From positions 62,001-126,000 of the forward strand of contig JBOEGW010000008.1 in the NCBI GenBank assembly GCA_050633625.1: DNA of 64,000 bases, in the 5' to 3' direction. Shown here piece after piece: positions 25,898 through 34,169 of this stretch. This DNA comes from JBOEGW01 sp050633625. GTDB lineage: Bacteria > Pseudomonadota > Alphaproteobacteria > Rhodobacterales > Rhodobacteraceae. The notes beneath the pieces are model-generated. The model had not been told where the DNA came from and made no database searches. It saw only the letters and a program-made list of their open reading frames with translations. Made by a program: the position numbers and the translations under genes. Position 1 is the first letter of the stretch. Every line of letters starts with the position of its first letter.

Positions 25898-26693
25898 CCT
25901 CAAAGGGAAAACCGCTCTCGTCACAGGCTCCGTTCAAGGCATTGGGCTTGGCATCGCAATTGAGTTGGCAAAAGCTGGCGCGCGCATTGCCGTGCATGGC
26001 TTGCCCAACGATCCGGGGGCGGATGCAGCCTGCAAAACCTTGATCCAAGCCGGTGCGCCGGACGCGAAATTTTTCGGCGCTGACGTGATGAGCCCTGCGG
26101 CAATCCACGCGTTAATGGCGGAGATTGAAGCTTGGGGCGGCATTGATATTTTGGTCAATAACGCGGGTATTCAGCACGCGGCTCCGATTGCGGACATGCC
26201 GGACGCGAAATGGGATGCAATCATCGCGATTAACCTATCGTCTTGTTTCCACACGATGAAAGCAGCGCTTCCGGGGATGGCTGAACGGGGGTATGGCCGG
26301 GTCATCAACATCGCATCTGTGCACGGTATGGTTGGCTCCACCGAGAAAGCGCCCTATGTGGCGGCAAAACACGGGCTGGTGGGCATGTCCAAGGTTGTCG
26401 CGTTGGAATACGCCGATCAGGGCGATCCCACACAAGGCGGGGTGACGATCAACTGTATTGCGCCGGGGTGGACCGAAACGGCCCTTATCGAGCCGCAAAT
26501 TGAAGCGCGGGCCAAGGCGGCAGGCGGCGACCGAACACAAGGCGTGGCGGATTTGCTCGCTGAAAAACAACCCTCAAAGCGCATGACCAAACCGTCCGAG
26601 CTGGGGGCGCTAGCCGTGTTTTTGTGTACGCCAGCGGCGCATAATATGACGGGCGCAACATTGCCAATGGATGGAGGCTGGACCGCGCAATAA
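25890..26693 (+). CDS. bdhA: D-3-hydroxybutyrate dehydrogenase, SDR family, 267 aa
   Basis: Oxidises 3-hydroxybutyrate to acetoacetate with NAD, the step after depolymerisation of polyhydroxybutyrate. Cofactor motif TGSVQGIG is near residue 12, NNAG near 94, and the catalytic Ser-Tyr-Lys lies in NIASVHG and YVAAKHG. The segments GIQHAAPIADMP, HGLVGMSKVVALE and LLAEKQPSKRMTKP are specific to this dehydrogenase group. AAGGAG precedes ATG 25890, inside the end of the preceding small frame. Confidence 0.93.
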   Translation: MTDLKGKTALVTGSVQGIGLGIAIELAKAGARIAVHGLPNDPGADAACKTLIQAGAPDAKFFGADVMSPAAIHALMAEIEAWGGIDILVNNAGIQHAAPIADMPDAKWDAIIAINLSSCFHTMKAALPGMAERGYGRVINIASVHGMVGSTEKAPYVAAKHGLVGMSKVVALEYADQGDPTQGGVTINCIAPGWTETALIEPQIEARAKAAGGDRTQGVADLLAEKQPSKRMTKPSELGALAVFLCTPAAHNMTGATLPMDGGWTAQ

Positions 26694-26764
26694 TTTCGCG
26701 AAAAGGAAGAGCGCATTGAACCAAAACCGGCCTGCGGTGCACTTACCCTCTGAAAGGATGAGGT

Positions 26765-27322
26765 ATGGATCGCCGCGAACGCGCATTTGAAGCCTATTTG
26801 GTAAGTTTGGCCCGCAGCGGCGATCGGCGCGCGGTGGGGCAGCTTGTGGCGCTGCGCGGCCCGCGGTTGTTTTCCCACGCTGTTCGCCTCCTGCGAGAAG
26901 TTGACGGCGCGCAGGACGTGACCCAGGACGCTTGGGCCGAGATCTTAAAGGGTTTGCCGCGCCTGCGAGATGAGGCGGCTTTTTTGCCTTGGGCGCTGCG
27001 TATTGTGACGCGCCGTGTGGCGCTGGAGATCAAGCAGCGACAACGTGGGCGGACCTTGAGTGATGCTTACGCCCAAGAGGCCCCGACGACCACGCCGGAG
27101 GCCGGACCGGAGCGGGTCGATGCCGCCAAAATACGTGCAGCGATCAAGACCCTACCGCCAGAGCAAGGCGCGGCGATCGCATTGTTTTACCTAGAAGATT
27201 TGAGCGTGGCTGACGTGGCCATGGCGCTGGATGTGCCAATTGGTACGATCAAGACACGTCTCATGCATGCAAGGCGCAAACTGCGCGACCACTTAGAAGG
27301 AGAGACAAATGGACAAGCTTGA
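26765..27322 (+). CDS. ECF-type RNA polymerase sigma factor, 185 aa
   Basis: Directs RNA polymerase to a small regulon. Region 2 spans about residues 20-90 (AQDVTQDAWAEILKGLPRLR). Region 4 lies at about 123-175 with LPPEQGAAIALFYLEDLSVADVAMALDVPIGTIKTRL split over helices. AAGGATGAGGT precedes the ATG. The 3' end overlaps the next gene by 14 bp, so the small membrane partner may regulate it, although no classic zinc anti-sigma motif is present. Confidence 0.9.
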   Translation: MDRRERAFEAYLVSLARSGDRRAVGQLVALRGPRLFSHAVRLLREVDGAQDVTQDAWAEILKGLPRLRDEAAFLPWALRIVTRRVALEIKQRQRGRTLSDAYAQEAPTTTPEAGPERVDAAKIRAAIKTLPPEQGAAIALFYLEDLSVADVAMALDVPIGTIKTRLMHARRKLRDHLEGETNGQA

Positions 27323-27665
27323 TGAGTTAATTTCACAAGCCCTTTCGGCGGAGGAGCAGGAGATTTTGCGCCACCAAGATGGGTTTTTTGCGCAAAACCT
27401 CACGCAATTCAAAGGCCCGGGCGCTTGGGCCAGTTGGCTGGTGAGTGCGGCGATGGTGATTTATGTCGGATTGATGATTTGGTGCGCGATCAAGATGATC
27501 AATGCGACCGAGGTTTTGGCGGCGATCAAATGGGGCATTGGCGCTGTGGCTTCGGTGACTGTGATCGGCATGATGAAGCTGTATCTGAGCCAAGTGGGGC
27601 AGGGCGACCGCCTGATGCGCGCGCTCAAACGCGTTGAATTGCTCATCGCGCGGCGTGACGCATAA
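27309..27665 (+). CDS. DUF6768-like membrane protein, partner of the sigma factor, 118 aa
   Basis: A cytosolic N-terminal part (MDKLDELISQALSAEEQEI) is followed by two hydrophobic helices (about residues 43-63 and 72-92) and a basic C-terminal tail (RALKRVELLIARRD). Small proteins of this type often sit directly behind ECF sigma genes. The 14-bp overlap and the AAGGAGAG ribosome site within the sigma gene support a coupled pair. An anti-sigma or modulating role is inference. Confidence 0.75.
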   Translation: MDKLDELISQALSAEEQEILRHQDGFFAQNLTQFKGPGAWASWLVSAAMVIYVGLMIWCAIKMINATEVLAAIKWGIGAVASVTVIGMMKLYLSQVGQGDRLMRALKRVELLIARRDA

Positions 27666-27669
27666 AAAG

Positions 27670-27699
27670 GGTGGGCGCGCCGGGAGAAGCGCGCCCACC
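27670..27699. terminator. Long GC-rich hairpin between convergent genes
   Basis: GGTGGGCGCGC and GCGCGCCCACC pair perfectly over 11 bp with an 8-base loop, immediately after the DUF6768-like stop. There is no T run, so it could act as a bidirectional barrier or an RNA-stabilising 3' end rather than a textbook terminator. Confidence 0.7.
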
Positions 27700-27746
27700 A
27701 AAGGGTTTCCGACGGGAATGGGATGTGTCGGAAACGGGACCTCGTG

Positions 27747-28049
27747 TTAAATCATATGGGCCTTCGCGTGGCGGCGCGTTCTGGCCGCTTTTTGCGCGCG
27801 AAACCCGATTGCAAGGGCGGACACGATGATCCAGTGCATCTGGATCAAGGCTGAGGCCATGTTGAAGCTCTGCATCAACCCGGCCAGCACCAGAGCAGCG
27901 GCGCAGAAGTTGATCGCGAAATAACTGGTGCCATGGCTTGTGAGCTTTCCTAACGACAGCAAGGTGTAATTTGCGACGTAGAGAAGAAAGCCCCCGATGC
28001 CGAAAAATTCCAGCACCGGGAGGTCAAGTATGGTCGTAGGAAGTGACAT
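27747..28049 (-). CDS. CBU_0592-type small membrane protein, 100 aa
   Basis: Four hydrophobic stretches over 85 residues (about 9-28, 42-60, 66-82) suggest three or four membrane helices, ending in a basic tail (RAQKAARTRRHAKAH). The pattern FFGIGGFLLYVANYTLLSLGK followed by SYFAINFCAAALVLAGL fits a small family of uncharacterised bacterial membrane proteins. Function is unknown. No strong ribosome site precedes the ATG. Confidence 0.65.
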   Translation of the reverse strand: MSLPTTILDLPVLEFFGIGGFLLYVANYTLLSLGKLTSHGTSYFAINFCAAALVLAGLMQSFNMASALIQMHWIIVSALAIGFRAQKAARTRRHAKAHMI

Positions 28050-28216
28050 AAATACTGTCCGTTGTTTTGGTAAGACTGCCTAAAATGCGCGTCGTGGAAT
28101 TATTAAATGATCCTATAAGTCTCGTTTTATGCGTGGTGATGGATTCGGTCAATCCCGAAATGGGAAAAATCTCAATTTTTCCCACGCAGCGTCTCACAAA
28201 CCGAAAAACCAACGAA

Positions 28217-28245
28217 AAAAGCCGGCGCGTTTGGCACCGGCTTTT
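28217..28245 (-). terminator. Rho-independent terminator of acs
   Basis: AAAAGCCGG and CCGGCTTTT pair over 9 bp around an 11-base loop. Read on the reverse strand, the stem ends in GGCTTTTTTCG, 25 bp after the acs stop codon. Confidence 0.9.
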
Positions 28246-28269
28246 GTTTAGTCCGTGAGTGTGGTGGGA

Positions 28270-30210
28270 CTATTTGTTCATGCGGTTTTCAATCAACTCA
28301 TCGACAACCGATGGATCAGCCAAAGTTGAGGTGTCTCCCAAGGCCGCGTAGTCGTTTTCAGCGATTTTGCGCAGGATGCGGCGCATGATTTTGCCCGAAC
28401 GTGTTTTTGGCAGCCCGGGCGACCACTGAATCAGATCCGGCGAGGCAATCGGGCCGATTTCTGTGCGCACCCAATTGCGCAATTCAGTTTTCAGCTCGTC
28501 CGTGTACCCTTCGCCTTCCATCAAGGTCACGTAGCAATAAATGCCCTGGCCCTTGATGTCATGCGGATAGCCCACCACCGCCGCTTCGGCCACTTTCGGA
28601 TGTGCCACCAGTGCGCTTTCGACTTCGGCGGTGCCCATGCGGTGCCCTGAAACATTGATCACGTCATCAACGCGCCCGGTAATCCAGTAATCGCCATCCG
28701 CATCCCGGCGGCAACCGTCCCCAGCGAAATAGTAGCCTTTATAATCGGAGAAATAGGTTTTCACGAAACGCTCGTGGTCACCATAAACTGTGCGCATTTG
28801 GCCGGGCCAGCTATCAGCGATGCACAGCACCCCCTCACAGGCCGTCTCGGAGATTTCCTCGCCGGATGTCGGCTCAAGGACAACAGGTTTGACGCCAAAA
28901 AACGGCTTCATTGCCGCGCCCGGTTTGGTCGCATGGGCGCCGGGCAGGGGGGTCATCATGTGGCCGCCGGTTTCGGTCTGCCACCAGGTATCAACGATCG
29001 GGCATTTCCCTTTGCCAACGACGTCATTGTACCAATTCCACGCCTCGGGATTGATCGGTTCCCCCACAGTGCCGAGCACTTTGAGCGTCGAGAGGTCATG
29101 CTTTTCCACCAACTCTTTGCCTTGCCCCATCAGCGCGCGGATCGCAGTCGGCGCTGTGTAGAATTGGTTGACCTTGTGCTTGGCGCAGACCTGCCAGAAG
29201 CGTCCTGCGTCTGGGTAGGTGGGCACGCCTTCAAACATGAGCGTGGTCGCCCCATTCGCAAGCGGGCCATAGACGATATAGCTGTGCCCAGTAACCCAGC
29301 CCACATCCGCCGTACACCAATACACGTCCCCATCGTGGTAATCGAACGTGGTTTCATGGGTCAGCGCCGCATACAGCAGATAGCCGCCAGTCGAGTGCAC
29401 AACACCTTTGGGCGCGCCAGTCGATCCGGAGGTATAAAGGATAAACAACGGGTCTTCAGCGTTCATCGGTTCCGGGGCACAATCGGCAGAGGCCTGCGCA
29501 ATTGCCGCCGCATAGGAGACATCAACGCCGTCTTTCATGGCGACATCACCGCCCGTACGCTCGACCACCAAAGTCGTGACATCGCCACAAATGTCGCGCG
29601 CCTTGTCGACGTTGGCCTTGAGGGGGGTGTTGCGTCCACCGCGCGGGGCCTCGTCCGATGTTACGATCAGCTTCGCGTCACAGCCAGAGACCCGCGCCGC
29701 CAGAGCTTCGGGAGAAAACCCAGCAAAAACAATGGAGTGGATCGCCCCGATGCGCGCACAGGCCAGCATCGCATAGGCGGCTTCTGGCACCATCGGGATA
29801 TAGAGGATCACCCGGTCGCCCTTGCCAACGCCCAAGGACTTATAGACGTTTGCGAGCTTGTTCACGCGCTCAGAAAGCTCGTTATATGTGATGTTCATAT
29901 CGACATTGGGATCATCCGATTCCCAGATGATCGCCGTTTGATCACCGCGCGTGGCGAGATGACGGTCGATACAATTGACCGAAACATTCAACTCGCCGTC
30001 CTCAAACCATTTGATCGACACGTTATGCGGATCGAACGAGGTATTCTTGATTTTGGTAGGCGCTTTGGACCAATCGAGCCGTTTCGCCTGTTCTTTCCAA
30101 AACCCATCCGGGTCATTCATCGACGCCGTATAAAGCTCATCGTATGTGGCAGCATTAACGCGCGCGTTTTTCACAAAGTCCGGGGACGGGGCGTAAGTTT
30201 TCTCGGTCAT
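28270..30210 (-). CDS. acs: Acetyl-CoA synthetase (acetate--CoA ligase), 646 aa
   Basis: Activates acetate to acetyl-CoA via acetyl-AMP. The AMP-binding core YTSGSTGAPKGVVHSTGGYL is near residue 265, TWWQTETGG near 410, and the C-terminal PKTRSGKIMRRILRKIA carries the lysine that is normally acetylated to switch the enzyme off. Length is that of Acs. It lies 86 bp behind livF on the same strand, so it may be read from the transporter operon. The regulator and CrbS-like kinase nearby fit acetate control. Confidence 0.97.
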   Translation of the reverse strand: MTEKTYAPSPDFVKNARVNAATYDELYTASMNDPDGFWKEQAKRLDWSKAPTKIKNTSFDPHNVSIKWFEDGELNVSVNCIDRHLATRGDQTAIIWESDDPNVDMNITYNELSERVNKLANVYKSLGVGKGDRVILYIPMVPEAAYAMLACARIGAIHSIVFAGFSPEALAARVSGCDAKLIVTSDEAPRGGRNTPLKANVDKARDICGDVTTLVVERTGGDVAMKDGVDVSYAAAIAQASADCAPEPMNAEDPLFILYTSGSTGAPKGVVHSTGGYLLYAALTHETTFDYHDGDVYWCTADVGWVTGHSYIVYGPLANGATTLMFEGVPTYPDAGRFWQVCAKHKVNQFYTAPTAIRALMGQGKELVEKHDLSTLKVLGTVGEPINPEAWNWYNDVVGKGKCPIVDTWWQTETGGHMMTPLPGAHATKPGAAMKPFFGVKPVVLEPTSGEEISETACEGVLCIADSWPGQMRTVYGDHERFVKTYFSDYKGYYFAGDGCRRDADGDYWITGRVDDVINVSGHRMGTAEVESALVAHPKVAEAAVVGYPHDIKGQGIYCYVTLMEGEGYTDELKTELRNWVRTEIGPIASPDLIQWSPGLPKTRSGKIMRRILRKIAENDYAALGDTSTLADPSVVDELIENRMNK

Positions 30211-30296
30211 AATCGGCTTCCCAATAGATAGTCTCGATGCTGTTTAATGTGCCCGCCTCTGGCCCTCAACCGGGACCAAAGGCGAAGCTTAGCGCA

Positions 30297-31034
30297 TCAA
30301 ATCGCCAGGTATTCTTGGCGCAGCTCGGCATTGTCTAACACCTCTTTTGCACTCCCGTCATAAACAACTGTCCCTGTGTCAAGAATGACTGCACGGTCAG
30401 CAAGGTTGAGCGCGCGCACAGCGTTTTGTTCGACGAGAACCGTCGTGATACCCTGCTCCTTGACGATGTTGAGCGTCTTCTCGATTTCGTCAACGATGAC
30501 AGGCGCAAGTCCTTCATATGGCTCGTCCAGCAACAACAATTTGATGTCGCGACACAGCGCGCGGCCAATCGCGAGCATCTGTTGCTCGCCGCCCGAAAGC
30601 GTTGTGCCCTCTTGTTTGCGCCGCTCGCCAAGGCGGGGAAACAGGTCATAAACCCGCTCAAGCGACCAGCCCACAGGTTCCGCGATCTGCGCAAGTTGCA
30701 GGTTTTCCTCAACCGTTAGCCCCTGAATGATCCGCCGATCCTCCGGCACAAGCGCCAATCCGTTTTGCGCGGCTTGATAAGAAGTCATTTTGTGCAGCGG
30801 TTTATGGTCCAGCCAGACTTCGCCATGGGTGATAGCGGGGCTACCGATTTGCGAAATCGCGCGCAACGTCGATGTTTTGCCCGCGCCGTTGCGGCCCAAA
30901 AGGGCGAGGATTTCGCCCTCGTGGATGTTGAAGCTGACACCTTGCACGATGTAGCTTTCGCCATAGTAGGCGTGAATATCCCAGCACGAGAAAAAGGCAG
31001 GGGCGGTGGCCGCGTGGTTTGCGTTTTTGTCCAT
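30297..31034 (-). CDS. livF: Branched-chain-type ABC transporter ATPase (LivF-like), 245 aa
   Basis: One of two ATPases of a HAAT-family importer. Walker A GRNGAGKTS is near residue 48, LSGGEQQMLAIGRAL near 150 and Walker B LLLLDEPYEGLAP near 173. ATG 31034 (MDKNANH) is selected because AGGAG lies 6 nt before it; longer starts would run into livG. The N-terminus carries about 15 extra residues before the first strand compared with LivF. It is the last transporter gene, directly ahead of acs. Confidence 0.93.
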   Translation of the reverse strand: MDKNANHAATAPAFFSCWDIHAYYGESYIVQGVSFNIHEGEILALLGRNGAGKTSTLRAISQIGSPAITHGEVWLDHKPLHKMTSYQAAQNGLALVPEDRRIIQGLTVEENLQLAQIAEPVGWSLERVYDLFPRLGERRKQEGTTLSGGEQQMLAIGRALCRDIKLLLLDEPYEGLAPVIVDEIEKTLNIVKEQGITTVLVEQNAVRALNLADRAVILDTGTVVYDGSAKEVLDNAELRQEYLAI

Positions 31035-31044
31035 TGTCATCTCC

Positions 31045-31800
31045 TCAGACCGTTTCGCCCAGATAGGCTTCTTTGACCTTCGGGTGGCCTTTGATGTTTT
31101 CTGGCGTGTCTTCCACAAGCGGCGTGCCTTGTGCCAAAACGGTGATCCGCTCCGCCAAGGAGAACACAACGTGCATGTCATGCTCGATGATGGCCATCGT
31201 GATGTCGCGCTTTTCCTTCAGCTCTTTGAGCAGGTCGATTGTGTTATTGGTATCGGCGCGCGCCATGCCCGCTGTTGGCTCATCGAGCAGCAGCAGTTTC
31301 GGTTCTTGCACCAGACACATCGCCATTTCCAAGCGCCGCTTATCGCCGCGTGACATCGACGCGGCGTTCATGTGCCGCTTGTCGATCATATTCACGTCGA
31401 TCAGCATTTGTTCCGCCAGCTCAACAAGCTCCGCTTCGTTTTCCACGGTTTCAAAGGCGTGCATCCGAAACGCCCCATCCCGTTTGGCGAAGCAGGGGAT
31501 CATCATGTTTTCCATGACGTTCAGATCGCTAAAGATCTCCGGCGTCTGAAACACCCGGCTGATGCCCATTTGATTGATCTCGTGTGGCTTGCGCCCAAGC
31601 ACCGATTGGCCGTCAAACATGACAGACCCGGTATCGGGGATCAGTTTGCCCACGAAACAGTTGAGCAAGGTGGATTTACCGGCCCCATTTGGGCCGATAA
31701 TGGCGTGAACGGAGTTTTCCTCAATCGAGAGGTTCACATCCGACAAGGCTTGTAGACCGCCGAAGCGTTTGCCCACACCTTTGACTTCAAGGATTCCCAT
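31045..31800 (-). CDS. livG: Branched-chain-type ABC transporter ATPase (LivG-like), 251 aa
   Basis: Second ATPase of the importer. Walker A GPNGAGKST is near residue 37, the signature is unusual (MSRGDKRRLEMAMCL instead of LSGGQ...), and Walker B is LLLLDEPTAGMA. The LivG-specific insertion between Walker A and the signature (EIFSDLNVMENMMIPC) is present. SRGDKRR in place of SGG-QR is a family variation seen in some transporters for amides or carboxylates. AAGGAG precedes the start. Confidence 0.93.
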   Translation of the reverse strand: MGILEVKGVGKRFGGLQALSDVNLSIEENSVHAIIGPNGAGKSTLLNCFVGKLIPDTGSVMFDGQSVLGRKPHEINQMGISRVFQTPEIFSDLNVMENMMIPCFAKRDGAFRMHAFETVENEAELVELAEQMLIDVNMIDKRHMNAASMSRGDKRRLEMAMCLVQEPKLLLLDEPTAGMARADTNNTIDLLKELKEKRDITMAIIEHDMHVVFSLAERITVLAQGTPLVEDTPENIKGHPKVKEAYLGETV

Positions 31801-31812
31801 AATCTGTGCTCC

Positions 31813-33024
31813 TTACTCGGCCACGTGGGGCGTTGGTGCGGGTTTGTGATCCGGGGTCGGCTGGTCGCCATCCCCTTTGTCCTTTTTGCTGATTTTTGCC
31901 CAGATGCGTTGTCCGCCTTCCACAAGCCCACCTGGCAGGAAGATCACGACAAGCATGAACAACAAGCCAAGCGTCAGATGCCAGCCTTCGCCGGTAAAGA
32001 AGGAGGCAAGGCCAACAACAAGGTTTTCCAGCCCATCCGGCAAAAAGCCAAACCAAGAGTGCAACACACCTTCGTTGATCTTGGAGAAAATGTTCTCGAA
32101 ATACTTGATGAAACCGGCCCCCAACACTGGACCCATAAGGGTGCCTGCGCCGCCAAGGATCGTCATGAGCACCACCTCTCCAGAGGCCGTCCACTGCATC
32201 CGCTCGGCGCCCGCGAGAGGGTCCATTGAGGCCAGCAGCCCGCCCGCAAGTCCGGCATACATCCCAGAAATCACAAACGCCGCCAAAGTGTAGGGACGCG
32301 AGTTCAACCCGGTGTAGTTCAGCCGTGTTTGGTTGGTCTTGATCGCACGCAGCATCAACCCGAAGGGCGAGCGGAAAATCCGCAAGCTGAGGTAAAAGGC
32401 CAAGACCGCGATCACGGCTGTGAAGTAATAGCCGTTGTTGAGCGTGAACGTATAAGCACCGACGTCGATCTTGGTGCTATTGTTCATGATGATGCCGAAA
32501 AAGTGTGGCGAGGTCGGGGAATTCTCCCCCATCAACACCTGCGCATCATTGCCATAGACCTGAAGCCCGGTTTCCCCGTTGGTCAGCGGCGTGAGCACCG
32601 AATAAGCCAAACGATAGGACATTTCGGCAAAGGCGAGCGTCAGGATCGAGAAATAAATCCCCGAGCGGCGCAGGCTGATGTAACCGATCACCAGCGCAAA
32701 CAGGGCTGACATAATGACGGCAAGGATCAGCCCCGGCACCACCGAGAAGCCCAGAAGCTTATACATCCAAACCACCGAGTAAGACCCCACACCCAGAAAG
32801 GCAGCATGGCCAAAGGAGAGGTAGCCGGTGAGGCCAAACAGGATGTTGAACCCGATAGCAAAGATGCCAAAGATGGCGAATTTCTGCATCAAGTCTGGGT
32901 AGCCAGCGTTAAACTGGGCCATCCCTGAGCCTTCGGGGAAGGGTTGCGTGAGGATCGGTGTCAGCATTGTGAGTGCGATGACAATGATCAAGAAGCGGGT
33001 ATCTTTTTTGCTTAGACCGAGCAT
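31813..33024 (-). CDS. livM: Branched-chain-type ABC transporter permease (LivM-like), 403 aa
   Basis: Inner-membrane channel subunit with nine or ten hydrophobic segments. The LivM signature FGLTGYLSFGHAAFLGVGSY is near residues 63-82, and RAIKTNQTRLNYTGLN, the loop contacting the ATPases, is near 235. It has a periplasmic insert (about 130-175) and a charged C-terminal tail rich in K, D and P. GGAGG precedes ATG 33024, only 4 bp after the livH stop. Confidence 0.93.
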   Translation of the reverse strand: MLGLSKKDTRFLIIVIALTMLTPILTQPFPEGSGMAQFNAGYPDLMQKFAIFGIFAIGFNILFGLTGYLSFGHAAFLGVGSYSVVWMYKLLGFSVVPGLILAVIMSALFALVIGYISLRRSGIYFSILTLAFAEMSYRLAYSVLTPLTNGETGLQVYGNDAQVLMGENSPTSPHFFGIIMNNSTKIDVGAYTFTLNNGYYFTAVIAVLAFYLSLRIFRSPFGLMLRAIKTNQTRLNYTGLNSRPYTLAAFVISGMYAGLAGGLLASMDPLAGAERMQWTASGEVVLMTILGGAGTLMGPVLGAGFIKYFENIFSKINEGVLHSWFGFLPDGLENLVVGLASFFTGEGWHLTLGLLFMLVVIFLPGGLVEGGQRIWAKISKKDKGDGDQPTPDHKPAPTPHVAE

Positions 33025-33028
33025 GGAT

Positions 33029-34060
33029 TTACTCCTCCATCACGCCGGCACGGCCCAGAAGGCCCCGCGGACGGGTCAGCAGAATGACGATCGCAACGAG
33101 ATAGATGATGATTTGGTCAATGCCAGGGATCACCGATTTGATCTCGTTCATCGAAGCGAAGGATTGCAGCACGCCCAGCAAGAAGCCAGCCGCCACAGCG
33201 CCGGGGAGCGACCCCATGCCGCCAACAACCACCACAACAAAGCTCAGAACCAGAAAGTCCATGCCCATGTGGTAATTCGGCGCCAAGATCGGCGTATACA
33301 TAACGCCCGCGACCCCAGCCACCGCAGCCGCAATGCCGAACATGATTGTAAAGCGTTTGTCGATGTTGATGCCCATCAGGCCAACCGTTTCGCGGTCCGC
33401 CATCCCGGCGCGCACAACCATGCCAAAAGTGGTGAACTGCAAGAAGGCAAACACCGCCCCGATCACAATGGCCGCAAAGGCAAAATAGATGAGCCGCCAG
33501 TAGGGATAGATGATCACATTGGGATCAAACCCAAGCATCACCCCGAAATCCAGCGAGCCTGCAAATTGCGAAGGCGCCCCTGTTTGGATCGGATTTGCGC
33601 CGAAGTAGTGCTTGATCAACTCTTGCAAAACGATCGCCAGACCGAAGGTCACAAGGATCTGATCGGCGTGAGGGCGCGCATAAAAATGTTTGATCAAGCC
33701 GCGCTCCATCACGAACCCAACAAGGATCATGATCGGGATCGCAAACAAGATCGCCAGCGGGACAGACCAGTTGATCAACCAAGCGCCAACATCCGCGCCA
33801 AACCAACTTTCCACATAGGGCACTTTGACCATGAGCGGATTTCCGAGGAAATCTTTCTTGGTCGGATCGACCTGCTCATAGGAGATACTGAAAATGCGCT
33901 GCAAGGTCACAGCACAAAACGCACCGATCATAAACAGCGCACCATGGGCGAAGTTAACAACCCCCAGCGTGCCGAAGATCAGCGTCAAGCCAAGCGCAAT
34001 CAGCGCATAGGCAGAGCCCTTGTCGAGCCCATTTAGAATTTGAAGAATTATGGCGTCCAT
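33029..34060 (-). CDS. livH: Branched-chain-type ABC transporter permease (LivH-like), 343 aa
   Basis: Channel subunit with about eight helices. The N-terminus LQILNGLDKGSAYALIALGLTLIFG is typical; NFAHGALFMIGAF follows at residues 36-48, and RAGMADRETVGLMGIN is the ATPase-contact loop. ATG 34060 has GGGG upstream; a GTG three codons earlier is possible. It contains an insert of about 25 residues (about 60-95) relative to LivH of E. coli. A conserved-looking hairpin separates it from the binding-protein gene. Confidence 0.93.
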   Translation of the reverse strand: MDAIILQILNGLDKGSAYALIALGLTLIFGTLGVVNFAHGALFMIGAFCAVTLQRIFSISYEQVDPTKKDFLGNPLMVKVPYVESWFGADVGAWLINWSVPLAILFAIPIMILVGFVMERGLIKHFYARPHADQILVTFGLAIVLQELIKHYFGANPIQTGAPSQFAGSLDFGVMLGFDPNVIIYPYWRLIYFAFAAIVIGAVFAFLQFTTFGMVVRAGMADRETVGLMGINIDKRFTIMFGIAAAVAGVAGVMYTPILAPNYHMGMDFLVLSFVVVVVGGMGSLPGAVAAGFLLGVLQSFASMNEIKSVIPGIDQIIIYLVAIVILLTRPRGLLGRAGVMEE

Positions 34061-34094
34061 TGTCCCCACCCGATGGCTAGTATGGGTCGTTCGG

Positions 34095-34151
34095 ACCTCG
34101 CGAAACGGGTCCGTTGAAGGTCTGGTCGCACGCAGAATTACGTGCGACCAG
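34095..34151 (-). promoter_or_regulatory. Two stem-loops between binding-protein and permease genes
   Basis: CTGGTCGCACG (34122-34132) and CGTGCGACCAG (34141-34151) form a perfect 11-bp stem with an 8-base loop; GGACC and GGTCC a little further on form a second, weaker stem. They follow the stop of the binding-protein gene. In binding-protein operons such hairpins protect the upstream message and lower expression of the membrane genes; here that is inferred. Confidence 0.65.
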
Positions 34152-34169
34152 GTAGAATTTTAAGTGAGT

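Noticed and set aside
28774..30231. 485-codon forward frame over acs
   Set aside because: It is the antisense shadow of acs, which has all motifs of its family and a terminator on the reverse strand.
32948..34036. 362-codon forward frame over livM/livH, rich in His, Asp and Arg
   Set aside because: Antisense shadow of two membrane permease genes; the composition is the mirror of hydrophobic codons.
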